A stretch of 64,000 bases of DNA, taken from the NCBI RefSeq assembly GCF_011074795.1, contig NZ_JAAMPF010000018.1, positions 496,001 to 560,000 of the forward strand, written 5' to 3'. Source of the stretch: Marinobacter salicampi (GTDB lineage Bacteria > Pseudomonadota > Gammaproteobacteria > Pseudomonadales > Oleiphilaceae). How positions within the stretch are numbered: position 1 is the stretch's first letter; the number at the start of each line of letters is the position of its first letter. Below are positions 8,816-16,593 of this stretch, one piece after another. The notes below the pieces were generated by a model that saw only the letters and a program-made list of their open reading frames with translations, was not told the origin of the DNA and did no database searches. A program made the position numbers and the translations under genes.

Positions 8816-9442
8816 CTAGTTACTCCTGAATTTTTCCTGTTCAATACGCATGTATTCAGTCAACGCGGCAAGTTCTTCTGATTGCCAGTCCAGCGGTTCA
8901 GCGGCCATGGGCGCCACCATGCAGATCTGGACCATTTCATCCAGGTGGACCTCGTCCATGCCAAAATCGCTTTTTGCCATCGCCACGGAATGGGGGTAGT
9001 CGTTCTCGAAGGTTTCGGCATAACCGGCCTCGCCGGTATGGCAGGTGGCACAGGACAGTCCGTTTGAGGACAGCGAGGTGTCGCTGAACAGGGCTTTGCC
9101 TTTCTCGGCCAGTGAATCAGGATCGCCGTCATAAGGCTCATAGCCCTCAGGGCGACGCACGGCCTCCTTCATTGCTTCCGACGTCCCTCCGCCCTCGGCT
9201 TCACCTTCAGCCTCTCCTTCTGCTTCTCCTTCTCCTTTCGCTTCGGCTTCGCCCTGGGCCTCCCCTTTTGCTTCGCCTTCCGCCTCACCCTGGGCTGCTT
9301 CGGCGGAGGGGATCAGGCCAAGGCCATTTACCGATACTGAGCTAAGTCCGGCCATGGCGACCACGGTCATGAGCGGAACCGACACCATGAGACCACGGGA
9401 AAGCTTCCCCATGAGTTCCTTTCGATATAGATCAGTTGCCAT
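8816..9442 (-). CDS. c-type cytochrome with a Gly-Glu-Ala repeat tract
   Basis: A 208-residue exported monohaem cytochrome. Residues 10-30 form a leader with KLSRG followed by a hydrophobic stretch, and an SAEAA-Q site near residue 50 suits signal peptidase. Residues 52-85 are an almost pure GEAE/GEAK/GEAQ repeat. The haem motif CATCH is at 131-135, with methionines at 169-179 as possible axial ligands. The ATG at 9442 has GAGG eight bases upstream. A second start (residue 11, after AAAGGA) is possible, but the upstream one keeps the leader in register with the small Gly-Glu peptide at 10307-10549. It is probably a periplasmic electron carrier. The repeat is unusual for a cytochrome and may be a substrate for the nearby ligase (inference). 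Confidence 0.85.
   Translation of the reverse strand: MATDLYRKELMGKLSRGLMVSVPLMTVVAMAGLSSVSVNGLGLIPSAEAAQGEAEGEAKGEAQGEAEAKGEGEAEGEAEGEAEGGGTSEAMKEAVRRPEGYEPYDGDPDSLAEKGKALFSDTSLSSNGLSCATCHTGEAGYAETFENDYPHSVAMAKSDFGMDEVHLDEMVQICMVAPMAAEPLDWQSEELAALTEYMRIEQEKFRSN
9188..9289 (-). repeat. In-frame Gly-Glu-Ala coding repeat
   Basis: About 34 codons alternate Gly-Glu-Ala-Glu with Lys or Gln substitutions, using mixed GCC/GCT/GCG and GAG/GAA codons. It is a low-complexity protein segment between the signal sequence and the haem domain rather than recent DNA slippage, because the codons have diverged. Confidence 0.85.
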
Positions 9443-9602
9443 TTCAGTAACCTCACGTGTCTTTGAGTTGGAATTATTAGACCGAACCGAGGCCTACAAA
9501 GCAGTGACACCGATTCCCTGTAATTGTTACAACGAGGTGTTTGCTACAACCCGCTCAGGTCCTGTTGTCCCTCCCGTTCTCCGGAAGTTTGCAAAATATT
9601 AT

Positions 9603-10163
9603 TCAGGCGCACTTTCTTGCGCTCATAAGTAGCTTGCGCTGGTGTCTCAGTGTCGAAGGGTGCACACCAAAATTCTCACTGACCTCTACGCCACCTCGCT
9701 CAGCCAGCATTGCAATAATGGCCATATGGTGGATGGTATGGCTGGCCAGAAAAGCGAGTTCCCGCTTGATGCTGGTGGCCACTGAACATTTCTCGTCTTC
9801 GCTTATGTGCACCATGGGCAGGGCTGTTTCGGGGACATCAGTGATGCGATTCAGAGCGCTGGCGATGGCAATAAGCCGGTTGCCTGCGGCATGATTGTCC
9901 AGTTCCAGACGTTCGTCCCGTCGCCGGTTCTCGTAGTCAAGGGCCTCGGTCGATTGCCCGTGCACAGCAGCCAGAAAGGCTATGTAATGGTCGATAATGT
10001 GACGTACATGCTTGCCAATAACATGCTGCTTATTTGTCCCGAAACTTTTTTTATACAAGACATCAGGCAACACAACGAGCAAGTCCACCAACTGGGATAC
10101 AGCAAGGGTATTCTCGGCAACGAGACTTTCGTAATGGCTGGATTCAGAATTTGAGTTAGACAT
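9603..10163 (-). CDS. DinB-like four-helix-bundle protein
   Basis: A 186-residue protein with the pattern of the DinB/YfiT putative metal-dependent hydrolase superfamily. An early VIGKHVRHIIDHYIAFL helix supplies one His, and a late ELAFLASHTIHHMAIIAML helix supplies the paired histidines. The enzymatic role is generally unknown for such proteins; some relatives are thiol transferases. It is cytoplasmic, with no signal peptide. It lies between the two Gly-Glu-repeat genes on the same strand, which suggests a shared transcript. A link to peptide modification is only contextual. The ribosome site is weak (GAAG). Confidence 0.7.
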   Translation of the reverse strand: MSNSNSESSHYESLVAENTLAVSQLVDLLVVLPDVLYKKSFGTNKQHVIGKHVRHIIDHYIAFLAAVHGQSTEALDYENRRRDERLELDNHAAGNRLIAIASALNRITDVPETALPMVHISEDEKCSVATSIKRELAFLASHTIHHMAIIAMLAERGGVEVSENFGVHPSTLRHQRKLLMSARKCA

Positions 10164-10306
10164 TTTTCTTCACCCGCGTTGTCTGGGTAGGTCATGTATA
10201 GAAACATCAGCGTCAGGTTCGAATACTATCGGGCCCCGGTACAAGGGATGACCCATTGCCGAATCAATCCCCTGTCCGGGCCACTGCCTTTTACTTCAAC
10301 GGTACC

Positions 10307-10549
10307 TCAGCTCTCGGCTTCACCTTCACCTTCGCTTTCGCCTTCACCTTCCTCTTCTCCTTCTCCCTCACCTGTTGCCAGAATCAGATACTCGTTTTCA
10401 ATATTGGTATCTGTGGCAGGGGTTGTGTGTGTGTCAGGATTGGCCTGCAGTGCAGACGCACCGACGACCATTGCCAGAACCGGTCCTGTGTAGGCGATCC
10501 CTTTGGCAAGCTTGTGTAATAACTGATCTTTGCTGTCATCTTTATGCAT
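10307..10549 (-). CDS. Small membrane/secreted peptide ending in a Gly-Glu repeat
   Basis: An 80-residue protein. Residues 10-34 carry a leader KLAKG followed by a hydrophobic segment with a Pro. A short Thr/Asp-rich linker follows. Residues 60-80 are almost entirely Gly and Glu, with single Ala and Ser positions. The ATG at 10549 has GGAGAG nine bases upstream; the longer frame upstream has no good start. Residues 10-29 align without gaps to residues 10-29 of the cytochrome at 8816-9442 (shared L, KL, G, P and V positions with conservative changes between). The acidic Gly-Glu tail resembles the C-terminal tails of tubulin, which are substrates of TTL-family ligases. A TTL-like ligase is encoded 1.2 kb upstream on the same strand. 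The substrate role is inference. Confidence 0.7.
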   Translation of the reverse strand: MHKDDSKDQLLHKLAKGIAYTGPVLAMVVGASALQANPDTHTTPATDTNIENEYLILATGEGEGEEEGEGESEGEGEAES

Positions 10550-10697
10550 GATCTTTTCTCTCCATTTTTCGGTTAGATGCCGGGCATACCTGCCCGGACT
10601 CTGGTGCCGGGAGACCGACGTCTGGAAAGACGCCGGCCACCCGGTTGCTGACGATAAACCCGTCAGCAACTGCTGAACTTCATGACCAAGCCGGCTT

Positions 10698-11774
10698 TCA
10701 GCCGTTTTGCTGGTAACTCATCTGCTTTGTCAGGGGATTGGCCGCCAGAACCTCCAGGGCGGCATCCAGGTTGTTGATATCCAGAAGATATCGCTCGGCA
10801 CTGTCGAGCCAGTTGGCAAGCCTGTTGAACCCTGCTGTGTCCAGAGGCAGCCCGTCATAGCGTGAGCACCCTGAAATTAAATGACATAGAGCCTCGCTTA
10901 CCGAGACCGGTCGAATGCCGTTTTTCTCATCAAGTGCGTCTGAGGTCGGGATAATCACCGTATTAACCTGATAGCTTTGGCGGACAAGTCCCAGAGAAGC
11001 CGGTTGCAGCCAGACTTTTCGGCCATCCTGAAGGTGATGTTGGCCCAACCTCGCTTTTGAATTGGCGCCCTGTGCTTCGTACGGCGCCTGCGCCGGCAGA
11101 CCCAGGCCATAGAGAGCGGCTGTTTCGCCTTGAATGCGGCCTGCGCGTCCAAAGCTGGTTTCAAGCCTGTCTGCCATTCTCAGTGCTGGCAGATCTCCCA
11201 GTTCGGGGTTGATGCTGGTAACGAGAATGGCGGTACCTGGATCAGACGGATGCGTCACAAGGCCGGCATCGACAATGATGTCTCCCTCGTCGGCCGCGTT
11301 AAGCGTGAGGCAGGCCATGACCGCCGGGGCCACCCGGGAAAGGCCGAGTCGGGACTGGATGACTCGGCCGTCCATGATCAGGGTATAGCCCGGCGTGTCG
11401 CGGACCACTTCCAGCCGTGAGCTGAAAGCCCCTTGAGACTTTGCTTCCATGGGCAGAAGCAGGGACCGGATGCGACTGATTACCGCCAGACTGTCGGTGA
11501 AAAACTCGCCGTTAAAAGCACCGCATTCCAGGGCAAATGAAAACGCCATGGTTGTGCCCTGGTGGGACTTTCCTGCGGGATTGATCACGTCGTCAGGCCG
11601 CCAAGCCCCGGTCGCAGCTTTCTGCACCAGCAGGCGCCGGTTAGCCCAGTCCGCAAGGGAGTTCCACACATCCCGACGGATCGTCCAGCTATCTGCCTCC
11701 GTACCAGTCCCGCCTGTGCTGGCCTCGGCCAGTGCCATGGCAATATCATCCGGCCCGTGGCCATCGGTGGCCAT
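10698..11774 (-). CDS. HprK-related protein without a P-loop, joined to the second half of a PqqD domain
   Basis: A 358-residue frame. Its first ~70 residues (DGHGPDDIAMALAEAS...) read as the missing C-terminal half of the PqqD-type domain that ends the preceding ligase frame. The rest resembles HprK-related kinase A proteins: a mid-region strand/helix (GDIIVDAGLVTHP) where the Walker A loop should follow, and a C-terminal LDAALEVLAANPL segment typical of the group. The expected GxxGxGKS is absent (SDPGTAILVTS instead), so kinase activity is doubtful and a binding or scaffold role is possible. Removing one 10-bp unit of the tandem repeat at 11756-11784 fuses it in frame to the ligase, giving about 807 residues. 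Whether the split is natural, phase-variable or an error is open. Confidence 0.6.
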   Translation of the reverse strand: MATDGHGPDDIAMALAEASTGGTGTEADSWTIRRDVWNSLADWANRRLLVQKAATGAWRPDDVINPAGKSHQGTTMAFSFALECGAFNGEFFTDSLAVISRIRSLLLPMEAKSQGAFSSRLEVVRDTPGYTLIMDGRVIQSRLGLSRVAPAVMACLTLNAADEGDIIVDAGLVTHPSDPGTAILVTSINPELGDLPALRMADRLETSFGRAGRIQGETAALYGLGLPAQAPYEAQGANSKARLGQHHLQDGRKVWLQPASLGLVRQSYQVNTVIIPTSDALDEKNGIRPVSVSEALCHLISGCSRYDGLPLDTAGFNRLANWLDSAERYLLDINNLDAALEVLAANPLTKQMSYQQNG

Positions 11775-13131
11775 CGGTGGCCATGAGCCAGATCAGCGAG
11801 CCTGATTCGTTCAGGGCATTCAGGTGACCGAGCCGGGTATCGTAAACATAGACACGATCTTCACTGATCATATCCTCGGCGTATCTGCGCCGGAGCACAG
11901 GCTGGGCGAGGGTGGCGCCGGATAGCGAGTGCGCGATGACCCAGTCCTCCAGGCGAGGCAGGGTGTAGAAAGGTAGGTAGTCTGCCTGTTTCTCCGAGGG
12001 CAACAGGCGTTTGAAATTGCCCGCCCTTGCCAGCTCATGTTCTGTTTCGGCGATCACCTGCTGTTCGGGCGAACCTGCTTCTTTGACAGGCCCACCATTC
12101 AATCCCACGAGGCTGATCAGGTCTTTAACCAGTGTTCCCTTTACGCCTTCCTCTATGTCGCCACCGCTCTCAGGTCCGGTACACACATCCAGGGAGGGGC
12201 TGAGGTTGCACTCCAGGATCCAGGGCTTGAGGTCACTGTCCACCAGGCAGTCGATACCCAGCAACTCGTAACATCCCCGGGTGTCAGCACCTACGACTCT
12301 GGCCCGCTCCCGCATGTCTTCCAGGGCCGAAACGCAGGTGAGGGCGACAAGATCCTCAATCCGTGCAAACAGGGCAACGTCGTCATGACCCTGCTCCCGA
12401 AACCATGCCCGGTACCGGTCCAGATCCACGAACTCGACCGGTACCTCGGCCTCCAGGTTCTGGGCGTTGACATCAGGGTTGGTCAGGTAGCTATAGGGGT
12501 TGTCAGCGTTAGCCTCGTCGTAGGGAGCCGAGGCAAGCTTTGCAAAGCCCTGACGGTAGAGATAGACCCGCAGGGGGGTCACGGAAGAAATGGCGACGTA
12601 CAGGCGCAGTACGTATTTTCGCCCGTGCATGGTGTGGGGGTTTTCAATGTACTCCTGCACCATCCAGGATGGTTCCAGAGGGATATGTGCCGGATCCCGA
12701 ACCAGCTGTATACCTTTGCCCCGGGCTGCATTCTTGGGTTTCAGTATCCAGCGCTGACCCGGGTCCTCAAACGCCTCCTGCTGGAATCGGTGATAGTCCT
12801 CCGGCATGGAAAATACCCGCGGGAAAAACTGCAGGCGATCAGTAAGGCCTGAGTCGTTACCGTCCAACAGGCTTACCCGTTCCCTGAGCGTTAGCAGGCT
12901 CTGGTATAGACGACTTTTTACCGTGAGGGCAGCATTGCCAGGGATGTGATTGATTTTCCGGGTGGGACCAACGTGTCTGAAATATTCCGGGTCGGGCATG
13001 CCGGTGTACCAGCATGCATCCCATTCTGAGGAACTGTCTCCGGGCTGCCAAAGTGACTTGTCCAGGGACGCTTCATAAAACCTGTCTTGCTCGTAGGAAC
13101 GGTTACCACCCATCCAGTAGTGTCGAGTCAT
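11746..13131 (-). CDS. Tubulin-tyrosine-ligase-like ATP-grasp ligase with a split PqqD tail
   Basis: A 461-residue protein. Residues ~100-330 carry the TTL-type ATP-grasp fold: WILKPKNAARGKGIQLV (phosphate-binding loop and lysine, ~residue 125), WMVQEYIENPH, KYVLRLYV, and ILECNLSPSLD (~305), which supplies the Mg-binding Glu and Asn. Residues ~400 onward (VYVYDTRLGHLNALNESGSLIWLM) match the first half of a PqqD-like leader-peptide-binding domain. The frame then runs out of register at a 10-bp repeat and stops at 11746. TTL enzymes add amino acids, often Glu or Tyr, to protein carboxylates; PqqD domains present peptides to modifying enzymes. The two Gly-Glu-rich proteins downstream are the obvious candidate targets (inference). 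The start ATG 13131 has GGGAG 12 bases upstream. Confidence 0.8.
   Translation of the reverse strand: MTRHYWMGGNRSYEQDRFYEASLDKSLWQPGDSSSEWDACWYTGMPDPEYFRHVGPTRKINHIPGNAALTVKSRLYQSLLTLRERVSLLDGNDSGLTDRLQFFPRVFSMPEDYHRFQQEAFEDPGQRWILKPKNAARGKGIQLVRDPAHIPLEPSWMVQEYIENPHTMHGRKYVLRLYVAISSVTPLRVYLYRQGFAKLASAPYDEANADNPYSYLTNPDVNAQNLEAEVPVEFVDLDRYRAWFREQGHDDVALFARIEDLVALTCVSALEDMRERARVVGADTRGCYELLGIDCLVDSDLKPWILECNLSPSLDVCTGPESGGDIEEGVKGTLVKDLISLVGLNGGPVKEAGSPEQQVIAETEHELARAGNFKRLLPSEKQADYLPFYTLPRLEDWVIAHSLSGATLAQPVLRRRYAEDMISEDRVYVYDTRLGHLNALNESGSLIWLMATDGHRWPRAG
11756..11784 (-). repeat. 10-bp tandem repeat at a frameshift junction
   Basis: On the minus strand the unit ATGGCCACCG occurs twice and is followed by a third, imperfect copy (ATGGCCACGG). 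It lies in the overlap of two frames. With one full unit fewer, the reading continues LIWLM-ATDGHGPDD without interruption through a PqqD-type domain. A 10-bp unit changes frame with each copy gained or lost. Confidence 0.9.
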
Positions 13132-13371
13132 GTTTAACTGTTCTCCCTTGCGCCCTGGTCTTGTCTTTGTTTTCTGTTGCACACCCGCATGGACACACCA
13201 CATCAGCGGGTGTTACAGAACCCAGACAATTTATTGCCACGCAGAGACAAGACATACAGCGGCCGAAGTTGTTACAGAGGGGAGATTTGTAGGGCGGTTA
13301 TAACTGGATGGTTATGGCGGAATAGTGGAGCCGCCACCCAGAGCCTGGGAGGCGGCTTCTAATACCTGGCG

Positions 13372-15390
13372 TCAGCGACGCCCTCGCAACTTGCTCAATA
13401 CACCCTGAACCCAGTCCCTGGCTTCTTCCAGTGTGTGATTGTCTTCAACAAGACCCCTAAGCGCCTGGACCTGCTGCTCAAACAATCCGGGCCGGCTCAG
13501 CTCCTCGGCCTTCTCATCAGGGCCCAGCGGCAAGATATGTCCGAAATAGGTGCCACCGAGAATGCGACGCAGGAACCCTTCGCCCAGAAACGCCTCGTCG
13601 TTATTCAGCGTACGGGTCGCCCGCAGCAGCCGGCGAATATCGTACTGGCCGGGATAGATGTCCGGCACCTGTTTTTTGATACCCAGCAGGCTGTAGACCC
13701 CGACCCGGGCTGTGCGCACCGAACTTTCCAAGGTGAACACCACATCGTTGTGGGTCTCTACAAACTGGCCCATGCAGGCCAGGTTGGTGCAGCCTTGTGG
13801 CACGACCCAGGGCCGATCACCTTTTGCGCGCGGCATAAACTGAGCGGTGATGTAGGGCATCAGTGCAATTCGGGTTTTAGTGGCGGCCATCACCTCGTCG
13901 AGCTGATCAATCAGGCCCAGGTGATAGCACATCTCCGCCAGCACCTCTTTGCCGGTGCATTCGGGCATCGGCTTTTTGACGTAATCACCGGGCTTGTCCA
14001 TCAGCAGGGCGTAGGTCCACAGAACAATCACGTCATCAGGCTGATCCGGGAAGTGTGGCTGACGGTTGCAGGTGAAGCTCATCAGCCAGGCTGAATCGGT
14101 AAAGGTGATGATGCCCCCCGTTGCCGTGAAACCGGAATAAGGATCGTTGACCGACAGCTCTCTGAGCTTGTCCATCAAAGGGGAGGGCCTGCAGGTCAGG
14201 GTGACGGACTCCCAGGTTGAGCCGGGGATGTTGCCGCAAAACTTCTCAGGCCGGCCAAACACGTCCGATTGCTGCGCCAGGTTTTTCCACAACTGCCAGC
14301 CGGAGCCTGGCCCCGCCTCATCGCTTTCTTTCAGTTGCGGCGCCGTGTCGTCATCGCCGTAAGCGGTGTCTTCGGTCATGGAGCCGGTGGTGATGAACAC
14401 CAGGTCGCGCTCACCAACGTTAAAGGTTTTATCCCCCTCACCACCATGGCACTGGATGGCCGTGACCGTTCGGGTGTCACCAGAAGTTTCCATCTCCAGG
14501 TTTTCGACAATCGAGTCGTACCGGATGTTAACACCCTGGTTTTTCAGCCAGTTCATCAGCGGGCGCACGAAAGCATCGTATTGATTGTATTTCGGAAAGA
14601 CGAGCGAGGTCATGTCGTTAAGCCCGTCCATCAGGTGCAGGAAACGGTGCATGTAGAGCTTCATTTCCAGCACGGAATGCCAGTTCTGGAAGGCGAACAT
14701 GGTGCGCCAGAAAGTGTAGAAGTTGCTGTTCAGAAACCCTTCGCTGAACCATTCCTCTACCGTGATGTCGTCCAGGTCCTCCTTGCGCGCCAGCAGAAGC
14801 CTGACCACTTCCAGTTGCTGGCGCTTGGTCAGTTCCATGGTCGAAAAGTCCCTGATCTGGCCCTGCTTCTCCAGCAGCCGTGCCTTTGACCAGTTCTTGT
14901 CAGCATCGTTTACGATGCGGTATTCATCCAGCACGGTAAAAGGTTCCGGCAACTCCAGAGCCGGTATCTCCGAGAACACATCCCAGAAATTCTGGTAAGT
15001 CATTTCCATTTCCCGGCCGCCGCGCACGATGTAACCGTCCTCGGCGTTACCGGCGCCATCAAGGGAGCCGCCCTCAATGGCCTGCTCTTCCAGGAAGGTG
15101 ATATTGCCAGCCGGCATATGGCCGTCGCGGATCAGAAAGAAAGCGGCGGACAGGCCGGCGATACCACTACCGACAATCCAGGCGCGCCGGTCCGTTATGC
15201 CCTCGGTGGGCAGCGGGCGATGATTGACATAGGCACCGTGCAGGTCCGCCGGTGGCAGCGGCGTATCAATACCATTGTGCAGGTGCTGGGAGGAACCATC
15301 AGGGGTGACTTCGACGCCCTGGGCCTCCAGTGCGTCGATATGGGCTTTGAGTCTCGAATATGGTGTTTTGGGGGTATCTGAGCGGGCCAT
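13372..15390 (-). CDS. ohyA: Oleate hydratase (MCRA family)
   Basis: A 672-residue FAD-dependent fatty-acid hydratase that adds water across the cis-9 double bond of oleate to give 10-hydroxystearate. The FAD-binding motif AWIVGSGIAGLSAAFFLIRDG, followed by the ITFLEEQ strand, and the RGGREMEMTYQNFWDVF block are hallmarks. The full family length is present to the terminal helix region. I chose the ATG at 15390 because AAGGAG lies eight bases before it; a longer in-frame extension has no ribosome site. It is the upstream neighbour of the ligase on the same strand, 240 bp away, but its function appears unrelated (fatty-acid detoxification or storage, in line with the WS/DGAT later in the window). 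Confidence 0.95.
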   Translation of the reverse strand: MARSDTPKTPYSRLKAHIDALEAQGVEVTPDGSSQHLHNGIDTPLPPADLHGAYVNHRPLPTEGITDRRAWIVGSGIAGLSAAFFLIRDGHMPAGNITFLEEQAIEGGSLDGAGNAEDGYIVRGGREMEMTYQNFWDVFSEIPALELPEPFTVLDEYRIVNDADKNWSKARLLEKQGQIRDFSTMELTKRQQLEVVRLLLARKEDLDDITVEEWFSEGFLNSNFYTFWRTMFAFQNWHSVLEMKLYMHRFLHLMDGLNDMTSLVFPKYNQYDAFVRPLMNWLKNQGVNIRYDSIVENLEMETSGDTRTVTAIQCHGGEGDKTFNVGERDLVFITTGSMTEDTAYGDDDTAPQLKESDEAGPGSGWQLWKNLAQQSDVFGRPEKFCGNIPGSTWESVTLTCRPSPLMDKLRELSVNDPYSGFTATGGIITFTDSAWLMSFTCNRQPHFPDQPDDVIVLWTYALLMDKPGDYVKKPMPECTGKEVLAEMCYHLGLIDQLDEVMAATKTRIALMPYITAQFMPRAKGDRPWVVPQGCTNLACMGQFVETHNDVVFTLESSVRTARVGVYSLLGIKKQVPDIYPGQYDIRRLLRATRTLNNDEAFLGEGFLRRILGGTYFGHILPLGPDEKAEELSRPGLFEQQVQALRGLVEDNHTLEEARDWVQGVLSKLRGRR

Positions 15391-15491
15391 TGGCGGATCT
15401 CCTTTCCTGAGAGGCGAATATCCGCGTAGTGTGGACCCATAAGCTCTGCAAAAGGGTGACACACATCAATCATGCCATCGCGATACGGTAG

Positions 15492-15836
15492 TCAGAACAC
15501 TAAAACCTTGTCCGCATCCACAGTCGCCTCCGCCAGCGCATCCATGGTGCTGCGTTCGGCGCCGTCGACCACTTCTTCCTCAGTAAGGCCGCGGGCGTCC
15601 ATACAGGTTCCGCACAGAAGGACTTTGCCCTTTATGGCGACGCGTTTGAGCATTCGCTCGGTATTGTAGAAACCATCCGGGGTTTTTTGCCCTGATTTTG
15701 CCCCGGCTACGGCGTCGCCCATCAGGAAGACGGTTAAATCGCACTCTTTTTTGAGCAGGGCGTGGGCCAGCCGCAGTCCGTTATAGAGCCGTTCAGTGCC
15801 GTAAGGCGGGTCGTTGATGATAATCAGTGCGTTCAT
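15492..15836 (-). CDS. DsrE/YchN-family sulfur-relay-like protein
   Basis: A 114-residue small cytoplasmic protein of the DsrE/F fold. It has an N-terminal ALIIINDPPYGTERLYNGLRLAHAL strand-helix and a conserved CGTCMDARG segment with two cysteines that could carry sulfane sulfur. The start at 15836 has GAGGTG six bases upstream. It is divergent from a cupin and an ArsR-rhodanese protein, so this small region may handle reactive sulfur. A palindromic candidate operator lies 41 bp upstream of its start. Confidence 0.85.
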   Translation of the reverse strand: MNALIIINDPPYGTERLYNGLRLAHALLKKECDLTVFLMGDAVAGAKSGQKTPDGFYNTERMLKRVAIKGKVLLCGTCMDARGLTEEEVVDGAERSTMDALAEATVDADKVLVF

Positions 15837-15877
15837 GGTTACACCTCTTGCCAGCGGTTTTTTCAGGTCTTGCCAAC

Positions 15878-15897
15878 ATTCTATTATTGTTTAGAAT
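15878..15897. promoter_or_regulatory. AT-rich inverted repeat between dsrE-like and cupin genes
   Basis: ATTCTA-8 bp-TAGAAT is a perfect 6-bp inverted repeat of the size bound by ArsR/SmtB dimers. It lies in the 184-bp divergent region. An ArsR-type regulator is encoded at 16594-17250. A tandem CGGCAGTTGT pair follows at about 15908-15927. Confidence 0.4.
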
Positions 15898-16020
15898 AAA
15901 AGAGCATCGGCAGTTGTCGGCAGTTGTCAATAAAACGACATTGGCAGATGGTATAAATCAATGTACGGCACATCGTGGAATTCACGTGGTCTTCCGGATG
16001 TCAACAATCAGGAGAGCACC

Positions 16021-16500
16021 ATGAATCTGACAAAAACAATCGTCGGCTCGCTTCTCACTGTGGCTATACCGTTTGCAGTTATAGCGGCTGATACGCCTTA
16101 TAAGGGCGACGGCCATACCATGATCACGCCCGATGAACTTGAGTGGGGTCCCGTTGGCTCCATGTCAGGTGAGGCAAAAATCGCCGTGATCGAAGGTGAC
16201 CTTTCAGAGGAGGCCCCGTTCACCTTCAGGCTGAAACTGCCCGCGGATTACACGCTGGACCCTCACATTCACCCAGCTTATGAGCGGGTCACAGTGCTGC
16301 AAGGCACCCTGAATTTCGGTCATGGCAAAGCCTTTGATAAAGACGAAACCCAGGAACTGACCACCGGAAGTCTGGCAGTCATGGCGCCGGGGGAACCCAT
16401 GTTCGGCTATACCGGGGACGAAGAGACCATCATTCAGCTTCATGGCACCGGGCCCTGGGGTATTGAATATATCAACCCTGAAGACGACCCCCGTAAGTGA
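16021..16500 (+). CDS. Secreted cupin-domain protein
   Basis: A 159-residue protein with an N-terminal signal peptide (residues 1-22, cleavage near VIAAD). A single cupin barrel carries DPHIHPAYERVTVLQG (metal-binding His-x-His and a Glu further on) and a second motif GSLAVMAPGEPMFGY. It is a periplasmic metal-binding protein of unknown substrate. The start at 16021 has AGGAGAG just upstream. It precedes the ArsR-rhodanese gene by 93 bp in the same direction. Confidence 0.85.
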   Translation: MNLTKTIVGSLLTVAIPFAVIAADTPYKGDGHTMITPDELEWGPVGSMSGEAKIAVIEGDLSEEAPFTFRLKLPADYTLDPHIHPAYERVTVLQGTLNFGHGKAFDKDETQELTTGSLAVMAPGEPMFGYTGDEETIIQLHGTGPWGIEYINPEDDPRK

Positions 16501-16593
16501 CTTTGAAGCCCGGCAAAGCGGCCCCTTTGCGACCGCCCTGCCGGAAACGGTCAAACGGCTGGTTTGACCCATTCGCAGGAGATTAACGCAGTA

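Noticed and set aside
9188..9289. Gly-Glu-Ala repeat as a CRISPR or microsatellite array
   Set aside because: In-frame coding repeat with diverged codons, no spacers and no cas genes; no CRISPR array was seen anywhere in the window.
12037..12852. 271-residue frame antisense to the TTL-like ligase
   Set aside because: Opposite-strand shadow of conserved ligase motifs in a G+C-rich region.
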